From contig JADPYG010000089.1 in NCBI GenBank assembly GCA_017654735.1, forward strand, positions 1,126,001 through 1,190,000: a stretch of 64,000 nucleotides of DNA, written 5' to 3'. The DNA is from Vishniacozyma victoriae (Eukaryota; Basidiomycota; Tremellomycetes; Tremellales; Bulleribasidiaceae). The stretch's first letter is position 1. Every line of letters starts with the position of its first letter. The translations under genes were made by a program, and so were the position numbers. The notes under the pieces were generated by a model. It was not told the DNA's origin. It saw only the letters and a program-made list of their open reading frames with translations, and searched no databases. This document shows positions 52,798 to 64,000 of the stretch, piece after piece.

Positions 52798-55729
52798 ATG
52801 CCTATAAGTCCAGAATCATATTCAGCTGGTCGGACCCCTCCTAGTAAATCTGGGAGTGGTGGAAGACAGGTTCCAGCGACAAAGACGTCTGCTGAGATAC
52901 AATCTGAATTAGACGCCGAGGCCGAGGCCGAAGCGAAAAGAAGGAGAATACAGGTTAGTCCCTTGACTCGCGATAGCGAGGTGTAACCTTGTTGTCGAGG
53001 AAGGATATGGAGAGTAGGATATGCTGACGAGTAGAGAGCATGCGATATCTGTAGACGTAAAAAGATACGATGTGAAGGACCTATGAACTCGAAATCCAAT
53101 GCTAAATGCGCGAATTGTCAAGAGGGGGGATACGAATGTACTTATATTGAGAATGCAAAGAGGAGGGGACCGCCTAAAGGGTATATTGAGACTTTGGAGC
53201 AGAGGTGTGGGAGGTTGGAAAAGGTGTTGGCTCAGGTTAGTCACCGGTCGTATCGCTATCGCGATACTACTGATAACGATTTAAAGAGAATGAGGCTAAC
53301 CAACAGCTGCAACCCTGTATCGGACTCGATAATCTGGTGGGCCCACCTTTGGACAAGGAAGACTTTGACCTGGCGACATATAATGCTATACTCAAACAAT
53401 CCAATATCCCCCCTTGGCCCGAGATGAAACCTATCCCACCAGCCATCATGACTTCCTCCGATTCACCCCACCCACCAGGACTCGCGAACGCTCCCCCATC
53501 CGCATCAGTCTCACCCCCTGCTGCACCCGCTCCATCCCCTGCATCTCGTATACTCGGTCCAACACCTTGGTCGACGTACCAACAAGATCCCAATCGACCT
53601 GCTGAAGAGGATCATGAACATGATGATGTCCGAATCAGTGCTGAGATTGCCGATGCAATGTCTAGATTGGAGGTTAAAGATGTCTCATGGCGATTCCATG
53701 GGAAAGCATCCGGTGCACATTTAATGCATGTTATTACGGAGTTGAAGTATGGAGCGGGTAGTACGCATCTATTGGATGTGGTAGCCAAGACCAAGAGGGA
53801 CGAGTATTGGAAGATACCAGAATGGGAGCTTGTGATTGCTCAAGAAGGGGTATATCCTATCGACTGGTCGACTTGGCCTTCACATGGATTAGATCGAGTA
53901 TTGATTGATGCGTATTTCGCACACGTCAATACGTATTTACCGCTCTTGAACAAGATTCTGTTTGATCGACAATACGATTCAGGCCTCTACCGATCAAATT
54001 CCGAATACGCAAAGATCTGTTTGATGGTTTTCGCAAACGGAGCTCGATTTATCGATGATGATCGAGTTTACTGGCCACACGACGAAGCGTCCACTCCAGA
54101 AGGAAGGGAGAGGTTGAGGACAGATGCAGATGGTACGAAAAGGTATTCGGCAGGATGGAAGTATATGAGGGCATTACTCAAGATGGGAAGATCGATAGTC
54201 GCCACACCGAATCTATACGATTTCCAAACTCAGGTCCTCCTCTGCGCTTTCCTATCAGGGAGTGCTGTACCGCATATGACATGGCTTGTTTCGGGATATG
54301 GACTTCGATCAGCTCAGGAATTGGGTATCCACGTACGAGCAACATTATTGCGAGCCGATCCAGTCGAGAGGGCTTTGTTTGGAAGGGCATTCTGGTGTTT
54401 GTACCACATCGACCGAACCAACTGTGCTGCCATTGGACGATCTGTCGCGTTGCAGGATACAGATTTCGATGCCGATTACCCTATTTCTGTGGATGACGAA
54501 TTCTGGGAGACGGGAAATCCAAATACCGATTTCATCCAACCTCCATCCAATGGCTTACCAAAAGTATCAGCATTCATCCATATGCTCAAACTCGACCATG
54601 TGATTGGAGCGGCATTACGAACGATTTACGCAGTCAACAAATCGCCAGAACATCCCGGAGACCCAGCTGCTCAGAGGGCTATTGTGGTTGAACTTGATTC
54701 AGCATTGAATTCATGGGCAGACGCTGTTCCTGATGGATTAAGGTGGGATCCGACAAGGAGCGATCAACAATTATTCCAACAATCGGCAGTACTTTACGCT
54801 CAGTATTATTACGTTCAAATCCTTATTCATCGACCATTCATCCCTACCCCACGATTCCCGAATACAGTCGGCCTACCCTCTCTTGCTATTTGTTCAAACG
54901 CAGCTCGATCTATTTGTAATATCCTCGATGCCTCTTTACGCCGAGGAAGGCAATATGGGCTATTACCCGGTCATATACTCGATTTCTCATTCATCCTACC
55001 CGCATGGGTCGCTGCTGTGATCCTGCTCGTCAACATTTATTCCGGTAAACAACAACCATTAGAACGAGAGAGGATGTTGAAAGATGTTAGGAAATGTCTT
55101 GCGGCAATGAAGGATATGGAACTGGTCTGGAGGCAAGCTGGAAAATTAACAGATATCTTGACAGAGCTGTTGAGGGAGGGGGAACCGGTATCAGTACAAG
55201 AATTGCCTCAAGGTCAGAAACGAGGTTTATCGACTTATCAGGCTAGTAATGTCGGGCAAGGGGGTTCATCGTCTTCATTGAATCACCTTCATCAGCAACA
55301 TCAACACCATACACCACCGACACCACCTCCAGTCTGGGAATGGAATAATCACCCTTCAAACGTAAATCCAAGCTATCCAATGATGCCCAACCAAAACGTC
55401 AATATGGCAAACGGATACCTCCAAAACCTAGATCCGGCAGGATTAGATCTATCCGGTCTTAGCTCGAACCCAAATCCAAATCCAAATGTCAACGGCAATG
55501 GCAACATGAATGGAAATGGAGGACCAGTTATGGATTCATTCTTTGATCACGGACTCTTTGGGGGATTAACACCAACCGTTGGAATGGGATTGGATGGAAC
55601 TAATGGGAGTGGAAATGAGGATGATCTCTGGACTCAATTGTTTGGGACTTTCCCGTAAGTCCACTCGGTCGATCTTTCATCTGTGGGTAGAACTGATTCG
55701 ATAGACCGGCTTGGCCTAATAACCAGTAA
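52798..55729 (+). CDS. Zn2Cys6 fungal transcription factor
   Basis: Four exons (52798-52953, 53035-53235, 53307-55654, 55705-55729) give 909 residues. The zinc cluster spans the start of exon 2: RACDICRRKKIRCEGP, then KCANCQEGGYECTY, with all six cysteines, a basic linker (ENAKRRGPPKGY) and a short dimerisation helix (IETLEQRCGRLEKVL). A fungal-specific transcription-factor domain (PF04082) follows: VLIDAYFAHVNTYLPLLNK, LCAFLSGSAVP, GRAFWCLYHIDRT and GRSVALQDTDFDADYP. The C-terminus is Gln/His/Asn-rich. Resembles Xlr1/CAT8-type regulators only in general plan; the target pathway is unknown. The last intron (GTAAGT...CTGATTCGATAG) skips a stop just after TFP and adds PAWPNNQ. Confidence 0.88.
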
Positions 55730-55982
55730 GGTAGTCGACGGTGAGGAGTTGGGTATCATGTTATAATTATGCATAGTCATGTAATCGTACGTGCTGGTAC
55801 GCTCACTGATCAGGATACGGTTGTCATGTCTAACAAGACTTAACCCGCTGATCATCTCATCTGTACCATCGCCGATAAAGGCTCAGCCTCAATCGTGTTG
55901 GTAATCCACAACGAGACAAAGTCCATTATACATGAACGAGGGATACAAAGTGTCTCGAGGTCCATGACAGAAGCGAGCAAGG

Positions 55983-56469
55983 TCATTCACTATGGGTGTG
56001 ATTACGGCAAACTATGTTTACTCTGTCAAAATGTTCTGCCAATCCCGATTCCACCAGCCAATAGATTTGGCCAAAGTATGCCTCTGTACCCAGAATGGCC
56101 AGATTGCACTGTATTGATCAGTAAGACCTTTGCCTCAAGGGCAAGACTTACCTCAAGATCATATGTAGGCATCCTGATAGTGATTGATCTTGTCTCATGT
56201 ACGGTACTCTGAAGGGTGGTGATTCGGTGATACATTGCGTCGCTTATACATGAGTTCTTTGTCATCTTGGCGTCTGGGGTCACGCAAAGCCCAGCTGCCC
56301 CTAAGTTGTTGTTCTCACTGTCCGTGTACGCCATGATCTCCTTCCCACTGCCTGTCTCTCGTTCACCCTCCACTTGTACTGTGTCCTTTGCATATGCTTG
56401 TGTACGTATTTCTATGTTCACGGTTGCTTGTACAGCTGGTAGAGTGAGAAGAAGGCATGTTAATCTCAT
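55983..56469 (-). CDS. Small secreted cysteine-containing protein
   Basis: ATG near 56467-56469 gives a signal peptide (MRLTCLLLTLPAVQA). The mature part has four cysteines (GLCVTP, KNSCIS, ECNLAI, NIVCRN). An intron with a consensus donor (GTAAGT after TYDLE) and the acceptor CTGATCAATACAG near 56115 joins in phase to CNLAILGTEAYFGQIYWLVE and a stop at 55983-55985. Without splicing the frame runs on to 56026. About 130 residues. No family is recognised. Candidate effector-like or wall protein by shape only. Confidence 0.5.
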
Positions 56470-56724
56470 TTTGTAAGATGATGAAATTGTTGGAATACGA
56501 GGAGGCACACACTGAATGCTGCAGGTCTTTAGGATACGTATTGGTCATTCAATGTACTCTCCTTTTGCTGATCAGCGGGATCGTCAGGGATGAGTCCATC
56601 CCTCCTGATCCACTGTGGTCCTTTCGTCTCCAGCGGATGAAACAGCCAGCCACTGCCGAAACTCGCCCCAACTCCTTATCAGATCTATACGTGCATGTCA
56701 TTTCTAGAATCGAATTTGTTTTTA

Positions 56725-58734
56725 CTAGGAACGATTCGATTCTTTCTGACCTGGAACTTCTTTGCACCCTTTCTCCGTCTCGTTCTTGGTACGTTTATCC
56801 AATGCCTTTTTGGCTTGTAGGGCGGTAAGTGCGGCTGGACATCAGTATCGTTCCTTGCAGTTACATGGAGACTGCGAACAGAGAGGCAAGGGGGCAAAAG
56901 GGAATGGTCAAGAGAGGACAAGAAAGCAGGACCTACCTCCGACACCACTACCATCCTTTGCAAGACCCATTCTTACTCTTGCGGTACCTTCTTCACCTAG
57001 TAGGATGTTAAGTGCTTCCCTCACACGATCCTGGAATCCAGGTAAGAATTCAGCCACCCTGGAAATACATCAGAGTGATCTCTGCCAATTCTGACAGGGA
57101 CTTACGATCCATCTAATCCGACATCAAGCCCCTTGTCCTCCTCTCCCTCAGGGGCCTTGTCGTTACCGGTATAAACGACAACAGCAGCAACAGCACAAGC
57201 AGCTAGCTGGGCCGCACGGACCGAAACGGCCTTGCATGCCCATTGGACAATTTCACAACATGTCGAAGTGATTTTACTAGAATCCATCTTTAATTCCTTG
57301 GTGATGATTTTCTTTACGTCGTCCTCGGATTTAGCACCTTCGATAGCAGAGACGAAAGCGGCATCGTAACCGTAGTGCGTGTTTAGGATCTCTGAAGAGT
57401 GACCACCGAATAGGAGGGAAGAGTCGATGAAATGGAGCAGGATATTACGTGTGATTTCACCAATGTCTGCTTGTCAGCTTGATTTCCACCACGGCGGATG
57501 GACAACACTTACACATTCCAGAGACCATCTTTTCGAAAGCCTGTTTACGTGGGTTAATCGATTCTCGGTCTAGCTTGTTGTCGAAGATAGAGACGGGTAG
57601 GACGGTTCGCTACTGTCAGCACTTTCCCCGTTCAGAGTACAGGTCGACAAACCTGGTTATCCATTGCTCCCCACTCCGTGTTGACGACCATGTAGTTTCC
57701 AGCGAGATCTCCACCAGCCTCTGCTTCCTTGATACTCTTTTCTCCGAGTTTCTTGATTGATCTGGTCTTGTCGATGTAAGCTCCGTTGGTACCAGTACCG
57801 AAGATAGCTCCAATTAGAGCAGGTCCATTCTGGTAAGATCTAGAAAGGAGTGTTCCGACAGTCTATCATCAGCTTAATGAAATGCCCGAAGGGGGATCCA
57901 AGATGACTCACGTCATTGACTAAAGCACTACACCTGACGTGAATGTGTTTACGGTCAAAAGCGTCCTGAAGGAGTTTAACGACATCGTGTCCAATAGCAT
58001 TCTTGGCTGCGAATCCCTTTGTCCAAGTTAACAATTTTCCAGCATCAATAGCAGTTTGTTCGACTGGGAAACTGGCATATCAGCACTGGTTTGAAATGGA
58101 ACGAGGAGCACGACGCCATAGCCGAGGGACGTACCTGAATGTGAAACCTAGATGAATGGGCTCGTTTGAAGCGGGGATATCTGATCCAATCTCGGTCAAG
58201 AAAGCGTCGACAGAGTCCGCAATGTAGTCTGCTCGTCAGCTTACACTCCAGAAGGATTTGAGCTGATTATCGAAGCCTTCATGGAATGAGAGGATGGGGG
58301 CGTGGTGAATTCTGAAAGGGACATACCGAACAAGACTTTCGCCTGGCCCTCTTTTAGCTCTTGAGAGATCTTGTACTTCTGCTGCTTGATTTCGAATTTA
58401 TGTTGCCCAAACAGCCTAACTTCACAGACACGCCTACACATCAGTCTCCCCCCTTTACACATTCGGGCATAGCATACAAATTGGTTCCTCCCAAATCCAA
58501 AGCCAAGAACGTTCTACACCATTAGCTCCTTTCTCGTGTTTGGCAAAAGGTATACCCCTGCTCAGATCCATCTGGTACACCAGTAACGAAACTTGGTACC
58601 ATTGCCATATCTTTACCATAATCGTCTAAACCCTCTTTCATCTCTTTCTTGAATTGCTCGACTATATCCTTCAACTTTTGATCCTTAAGGAAGAAAGCTG
58701 GCTCGAACGTCGAGCATAGATCTGGGAGTGTCAT
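56725..58734 (-). CDS. Hexokinase
   Basis: The start is at 58734 (MTLPDLCSTFEP). Eight or more short exons give about 490 residues. The phosphate-1 motif appears after splicing as GTFLALDLGGTNLRVCEV. The sugar-binding signature LGFTFSFPVEQTAIDAGKLL followed by TWTKGF is intact. The catalytic aspartate is in SALVND | TVGTLLSRSY. FGTGTNGAYI, the glutamate region NTEWGAMDN and the C-terminal adenosine loop with DGSGVGAALTALQAKKALD complete the fold. The last exon stops at 56725-56727. It phosphorylates glucose and other hexoses with ATP in the cytosol, and Hxk2-type enzymes can also signal glucose repression. Which of the Cryptococcus Hxk1/Hxk2 types it is cannot be settled by eye. Confidence 0.9.
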
Positions 58735-59059
58735 TGTTGGTGGGTGGTCGAAGAGTGTAGTATAGTGTATGCTATACTATATGTATATATGTATATAATA
58801 ACAAGGTGAGTAACTATAGTCTGTCTCTACCAAACGCGGAAAAGGGACAGAGAGCAAGGGAGAGCAACGTCACTGAGAACAACGGAATCAAATCATATGT
58901 CAAGCCAAGCAGGGGTAATATAAATGGAGGGGAGGGGATCTGGTTCAAGCGAGGCAGCTGATAGATGATGGTGAAGATCATCATGATGGTAACGATACAT
59001 ACAATAGCAAATGGAAAGAAAGCATACTATATACAACTGCATTCTACAATGACTCTCCT
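58735..59059. other. Hexokinase promoter / SMC1 3' flank
   Basis: Contains an AT-rich run of TATATGTATATATGTATATA type at about 58775-58800, a likely core-promoter region for hexokinase. No other feature is seen. Confidence 0.5.
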
Positions 59060-62000
59060 CTACTCGACATACTGAAGATCAGCTTCAATCCTCGGGAACG
59101 CAGCAATTGAGCTCACCTTTCGTAAATCCAGACTGAGCGTTTTCGACGAATTCTCTTCTTGTTCCCTATACACACCAACGAGTCCATCGGCATGCTCGTA
59201 CCTGCTATCAGCATCCTCGTTTCTGTCATGTGAGATGACTCACAAAGTGGATTTGAGCGAGATAATGAGGAATTGAACCTCCTTGTCCGCCTGAGCACGG
59301 ATATACCTAGCCAACTTGGCTACATTCGTAGCATCAAGTGCTGCATCAACCTACCATCAGCTAATCCCTCACTCACAAGAGAAAGAGTGACTCACCTCAT
59401 CGAGAACAAAGAATGGAGCAGGGTGGAAACTGTGGATAGCGAAAAGTAATGCCAAAGCAGCCATAGTCTTTTCTCCACCAGACAATTGTTCCATATCGGT
59501 AAATCGTTTCGAAGGGGGCATAACATCATACTTGACTCCACTGAGGTATGGTTCCTATCAATAAGCTTCATCCAAGTACGCACACGGGTGAGCTTACCTC
59601 TGCATCCTCCAGACTGAGGAAAGCAACACCACCATGAACATGATGTTTATCCCTCGTCAGTTCCTTGTAGACTTTATCAATACAACCCGACATGTGGTTG
59701 TAGGCTTTGTAAAAGAGATCACAACGTTTCTTCTTGAGTTCAAGGAACTCGTCTCGGGCTCTTCGGGATTCTTTTCGAGTTTCGTCTGCTTCTTCCTCAG
59801 CTTCAGTCAAGCCGGATTGCACGTCTTTGAGTCTGTCTGTCAGCTCATCTTCCTTTTAATGTAAAGAGGACACACTTCTCGACAGCCTTGATATTAGGGT
59901 TGAGCTTTTCAAGCTCGGCTCTCATTCTAGTGACCTCGGCCTCGAGCTCACGTCCGACTTCCTCCGACCCATCCTACACATTAGTATCATCCTGTCTTTC
60001 ATTTCGAGTGTGGCTGACCTCCTTGGCCTCCTCATCCAGTTCCTCGAAATCAGGCTCCACACCGAAACTATCAGCCACAGCAGCACGCTGAGTCCCATCG
60101 TCATCAACGTCCATCTCGTCGTCATTCTGCGCCTATCAATCAGCACCATTCCCCGGTATATTTGGGAATGAAAGGGAACATACCTCGACAAGAGGAACCT
60201 TGTCCAAAGAACCAGATACCAATGGAATATCAATCTCCTCCAATCGGCATCTCCTATAAATAGCATGCCTATCCGAAGAACTCTTTTCAATCTCATCATT
60301 CCAACCCGCAATCTGCTTCAGAACCTTGTCCAATTCCCTCTGCATCTTCCTAGCGGAATCACGAGCTCGATCAACTTTGTCGCTGGCCTCATCTTGGATA
60401 GCTTGGGAATCTTGGAGTTTCTTTCTTAGTTTCTCGAGAGATTTGGTGAGATCTTGAACTTCTTGTTCGAGCTCGGCTTTTTGTTCTTGTCGAGCGGCAA
60501 TGTTTTTCTTTTCACCTTTGATAGTCGATTTTAGACTGGCGAGTCGTTCTCGAGTGTTTTCAAGTTGTTTCCTTTCGAATTCGATCCTATTCATTAGCTT
60601 CCCCGGTCATCTCCCATGAGATTGAAGCGTACTGATGCCCAATCCTATTCTGCTGCACGACAAACTCGGCCATCTTTTCATTCTCCTCAGACATCATCTT
60701 CAACTGAACATCCTCGTATTCTCTTATACTAGCCACCTTGATCTTTTTACAGAAAGCCTTGAAAACACCATCATCAGCGGCATTAACCGTAGTTTCCAAT
60801 TTATCGACTTTAGCATCGATCGCATCGACTGCTTTGGTTTTGGATTTGAGATCTGGAGAGAGTTTCTCGATTTCGGTAGTTTTGGCTTTGAGTTCGCCTT
60901 TGAGATCTGATAGGCGGGATTGAAGCTCTTTCTGTCCATCAGCTGCGTACTGGAAAGGGGGACATACCAAACTATCACGGCTGACTCCTAGTTGGGCATT
61001 TAATCGAGCGAGATTCTCGAGAAGACCTTCATCACCCTTATCTTTGGGCTTGGACTTGTTGAGTTCCTGGAGTTCTTGGGTGTACTTGTCCTTCAGCTTC
61101 TTGAGTCCTGTTTCATTAGCTTGATCTTCTTTTGTGATGACTGGACTTACGATCAACCTCGTTATCGTCAAACTTCCTACTCGAGCTAGAGCCTTGACCA
61201 CCAGTGATCAGACCACTCCTATGGATGACAGTTCCTTCAAGCGTAACACCTATCATCAGCTTTGTATCTCCGTCGAAAGAGGACTCACCTTTAACGCCCT
61301 GAGCCTTCTCATAGCAGATATCCCTAGCGATAGCCATAGTATCGCAAATCATGGCATTGCCACAAACATGCTGTAAAGCCCTCTCTACACTGGGATCATA
61401 TTCAATGCAATCAATAGCGAGTCTAGCGCCCTTGACAAAGTTCCTTAGACGTTCTGGGATGGGTTTGACTTGGATGGTATCGAGTGGAATGAATGTTGCT
61501 GAGCCTGCTCTTTGGTTCTTCATGTAGTCGATACAATCAATCGCGGTCTTTTCGTGTTCGACAATGACTGCGTCGGTATGTCGACCGAGAATGGTCATGA
61601 CTGCCACATCGTACTTCCTCGCTGTCGGTTTACAGAGATCGACAACTCGACCATGAACACCTGTTCATCAGCTTCGCCTTGAACAAAGAGCTCTAGAAGC
61701 TTACCGGGAAAGACCCTCTTCAAATTACTCAGCGTCTCCTTGAGCTTGGCTTCTCGCTGAGATTCCGATTTATCCACACCAGCTTGTAGAAGCTTGTTGA
61801 ACACATCCTGTAATCGCTCATTAATCTCAGTCTCCTTCTGCCTGATCCTAATTCTTTCTTCCTGAGCCCGGTCGATCTCAGTCTTGATCTCATCCGCCTG
61901 GGCAGATAGGGAAGTAACCTTTTCGCTCGTCTACCCGTCAGCTACGTATTTGGAGACATTATATGAGCTTACCTCCTCTTCCCTCTCGCTCAGTCGTTCA

Positions 62001-63676
62001 ATCTCGCTTCGGAGCTGGGTTTGTTTACTTGACGCTTGCTGAATCTTATCTTGGACAGAAGCGAGTGCGTCCGTCAAAGTCTTCTTTTCTCGTCGGAGCG
62101 TTTCAAGCTGTTGTCGCTCAGTTACCGCCATGGTATTTGCCTGAGATCGCCTGGCTGTCAGCTGATACTCTGCGGGAGTGGAGAGTGAACGAGCTCACAG
62201 ATCCCTATAGGTGTCCAGATCGGCTTTCGACAGACTCTTTCCCGCTGCCTGACTCTGCTTTCGCTGTGCCTCTGGATTGTCAGTTCCGTACCATATCGAG
62301 AAATGGGACATACCAGCAGCTTCCTTCTTCCTCTCTGCGATATCCGCCGCTCCCTGCTCTAATTCTTCCAGACTCTTGGCCTGCCTCTCTTCATCCTTCT
62401 TGACCCTATCCATTGTCTTGGTCATATCGGCCACTCGCTTTTCGGAATGGGCAATTTGAGTCTCGACAGTGACGATTTCGGGTTTCTACCATCAGCTCGT
62501 ATACACTATGTGGAGCATTTCAGCTCACTTTATCCTCCAAGGCCTTTTCACCCTTCTTGACGTTTGCTTCCCTCTTCTTGACATCCAGAGTAGCGGCGGC
62601 ATGTTCCTTCTTTGTGTCCTTGAGTTTTCTGTCGCTCTCATCCTATCATCAGCTACCATCAAACATCGTGACTCACGGCTGAAGCTCGTAAATCGGTCAA
62701 TTGGTCATTCGCAGCTTCAACTTTTCTTGTCGACTCGTTGATCTCGGTTGTGATGTGGTACAATCGCCATAGAAGCTGTCGCTGAACTGCTGCGTCCTGC
62801 TTGTCAGCTTAGGACTCTCATTGGCCATGTAGCTTACCGTAGCATTCCTCAACTTCTCCCATTGCCTATACTCCGATTTCTGTTCTTCAAAATGCCTTAC
62901 TTCCGCAACCATCCCTCTCTTCTTTGCAAAGTTGGCATTGGATGCGTCCGTAGCCTTATCCTGAGCGAGTTTGGCAGCTTCATATTGTGGAGCTAGATCG
63001 AGGGAACTAGGCATCAGCATATAGTGACTGTAAGGTAAGGTTGGGTGAACGTACCCGCTGATTCGATCAATCAATTTTGCTAGGGCTTTACTATCCTGAC
63101 TAGCTACTCCCTCCACATCTCCCTGGAAGACTAGGAAATTCTTGGCCTTGACTAGAATATTGAATTTCTCGAGTTGTTGATTGTACGCGTTCCAAGGAAC
63201 AGCTCTTGAATTTAGGTGATATGTCGAAGCACCCGCAACATTGATCCTGTCATCAGCTCTCGACCCAAATGCGAAACGTACGATCGCTTGAAATTCCATT
63301 CCTTGCCCTTATCATCCTCGTAAACAGCAATAACAAATGCGGTTCTACTATCCTCATCCTGCGTTTGAGTTTCCTGAGTTTCTTCATCCACTTCCATCCC
63401 ATCCTCTGCTTCTGCCGCTTTCCTGCCCCTGTACACTAGGTCTTTGAGTTGAGTACTTCTTAGCTGAGCAGATTTGACTCCAAGAACGAAGGAAATGGCA
63501 TCCATCAAATTCGATTTTCCGGCACCATTAGGTCCGATGATGCACATGAATGGGGCATCGCCGAAGTCGATCACCTGGTCATAAGCTTGGTAATCCACAT
63601 CGGTAAGATCAAGAGAGCTTACCTGCGTCCCTCTGTACGACTTGAAGTTTGATAGCTCTAGTCGTTTGAGCGGCAT
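59060..63676 (-). CDS. SMC1: Cohesin subunit SMC1
   Basis: The start is at 63676 ([16 protein letters not shown]) and the stop at 59060-59062 (RKYVE), with many 45-60-nt introns, giving about 1,200 residues. Walker A is [11 protein letters not shown] (alanine where most SMC1 have serine). [21 protein letters not shown] and [20 protein letters not shown] are SMC1-specific N-lobe blocks. Long coiled coils flank the hinge ([37 protein letters not shown]). The C-lobe has the signature [19 protein letters not shown] and Walker B FFVLDEVDAALDA. SMC1 pairs with SMC3 and the Scc1 kleisin to hold sister chromatids and shape loops. An MCB element lies 60 bp upstream, as expected for an S-phase gene. 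Confidence 0.93.
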
Positions 63677-64000
63677 GATGAATAATAATGGTTGATGATG
63701 AAGGAAAGGAAATTAAGAAAGCATGATTCATTTAGACGCGTCTACTCATGTAAAGTCGCGTCACCTAACGGAAGCAAAATCAGAATGGAACATGACTTTT
63801 AGGCTTCACCCCCACTTCACTCTCTAGCCTCCCTCTCCTATACTATAATGCTTCGATGGAAGGCGCCATAAAGGAATCCAATGCATGCAAGCAGACTGCT
63901 TCTCGAGTATGCGACTAGCAAGTACATCGTCTTCCATCGGAAGTCAGCAGAAGGATCCCCGGAGATAGCGGACACTAAGGGGAAAGGAGGGTTGGTATGT
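63677..64000 (-). other. SMC1 promoter region, window end
   Basis: Short 5' flank with the MCB pair at 63736-63763 and no supported coding sequence to the window edge. Confidence 0.5.
63736..63763. promoter_or_regulatory. MCB element upstream of SMC1
   Basis: ACGCGT at 63736-63741 and TCGCGTCA at 63756-63763, 60-90 bp before the SMC1 start. ACGCGT is the MBF site that times cohesin genes to G1/S in yeasts; here the role is inferred from position. Confidence 0.6.

Noticed and set aside
1..64000. tRNA, rRNA, CRISPR arrays
   Set aside because: No tRNA A/B box pairs with cloverleaf potential, no rRNA blocks and no regular spacer-repeat arrays were seen by eye.

Overview
The window looks like nuclear DNA of a basidiomycete yeast of the Tremellomycetes (Cryptococcus/Kwoniella-like). 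Genes are dense and intron-rich. Introns are very short (mostly 40-70 nt) with GTRAGT-type donors and a CTGAY/CTAAY branch site a few bases before the AG. Several orthologues are typically fungal: Pal1, an Ark/Prk kinase, fungal Zn2Cys6 factors, GH128 and GH16 wall enzymes. No rRNA, tRNA, CRISPR array or intact transposon was seen. Genes were rebuilt by hand from splice sites, with phase checked across junctions, so exon edges are models and not transcript-verified.

Layout. 0-9 kb: membrane-anchored GH16 glucanase-like protein (+), secreted GH128 protein (-), GPI mannosyltransferase GPI14/PIG-M (+), MFS transporter (-), and a doubtful small gene (+). 9.9-15.4 kb: a very large fast-evolving protein with an F-box-like C-terminal region (+). 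15.8-18.6 kb: Pal1 morphology protein (-). 19.4-25.8 kb: a tandem minus-strand cluster of four F-box-like paralogues, one apparently decayed. 26.4-29.8 kb: Ark1/Prk1 (AAK1/NAK) actin-patch/endocytosis kinase (+). 30.0-32.5 kb: unknown charged protein (-). 33.8-35.6 kb: YDR124W-like helical-bundle protein (+). 35.9-36.5 kb: DUF4385 protein with a micro-exon (-). 37.3-38.0 kb: unknown small protein (+). 38.6-40.3 kb: SET-domain lysine methyltransferase (+). 40.3-43.2 kb: gene-free tract with degenerate repeats. 43.2-45.0 kb: membrane glutaredoxin-like protein without catalytic cysteines (+). 45.7-46.4 kb: small GPI-type Ser/Ala-rich wall protein (+). 46.8-49.3 kb: chromodomain protein fused to a domain resembling phage/fungal DNA-base hypermodification enzymes (-). 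50-52.3 kb: DUF1752/DUF3295 regulator (+). 52.8-55.7 kb: Zn2Cys6 transcription factor (+). 56.0-56.5 kb: small secreted cysteine protein (-). 56.7-58.7 kb: hexokinase (-). 59.1-63.7 kb: cohesin subunit SMC1 (-), with an MCB (ACGCGT) element upstream.

The genes do not form one pathway. Several serve the cell wall or surface (GH16, GH128, GPI14, the GPI protein, Pal1, Ark kinase). ACGCGT-type elements occur before GPI14, the GPI protein and SMC1, which suggests G1/S control. The most unusual item is the chromodomain plus thymine-hypermodification-like protein at 46.8-49.3 kb.
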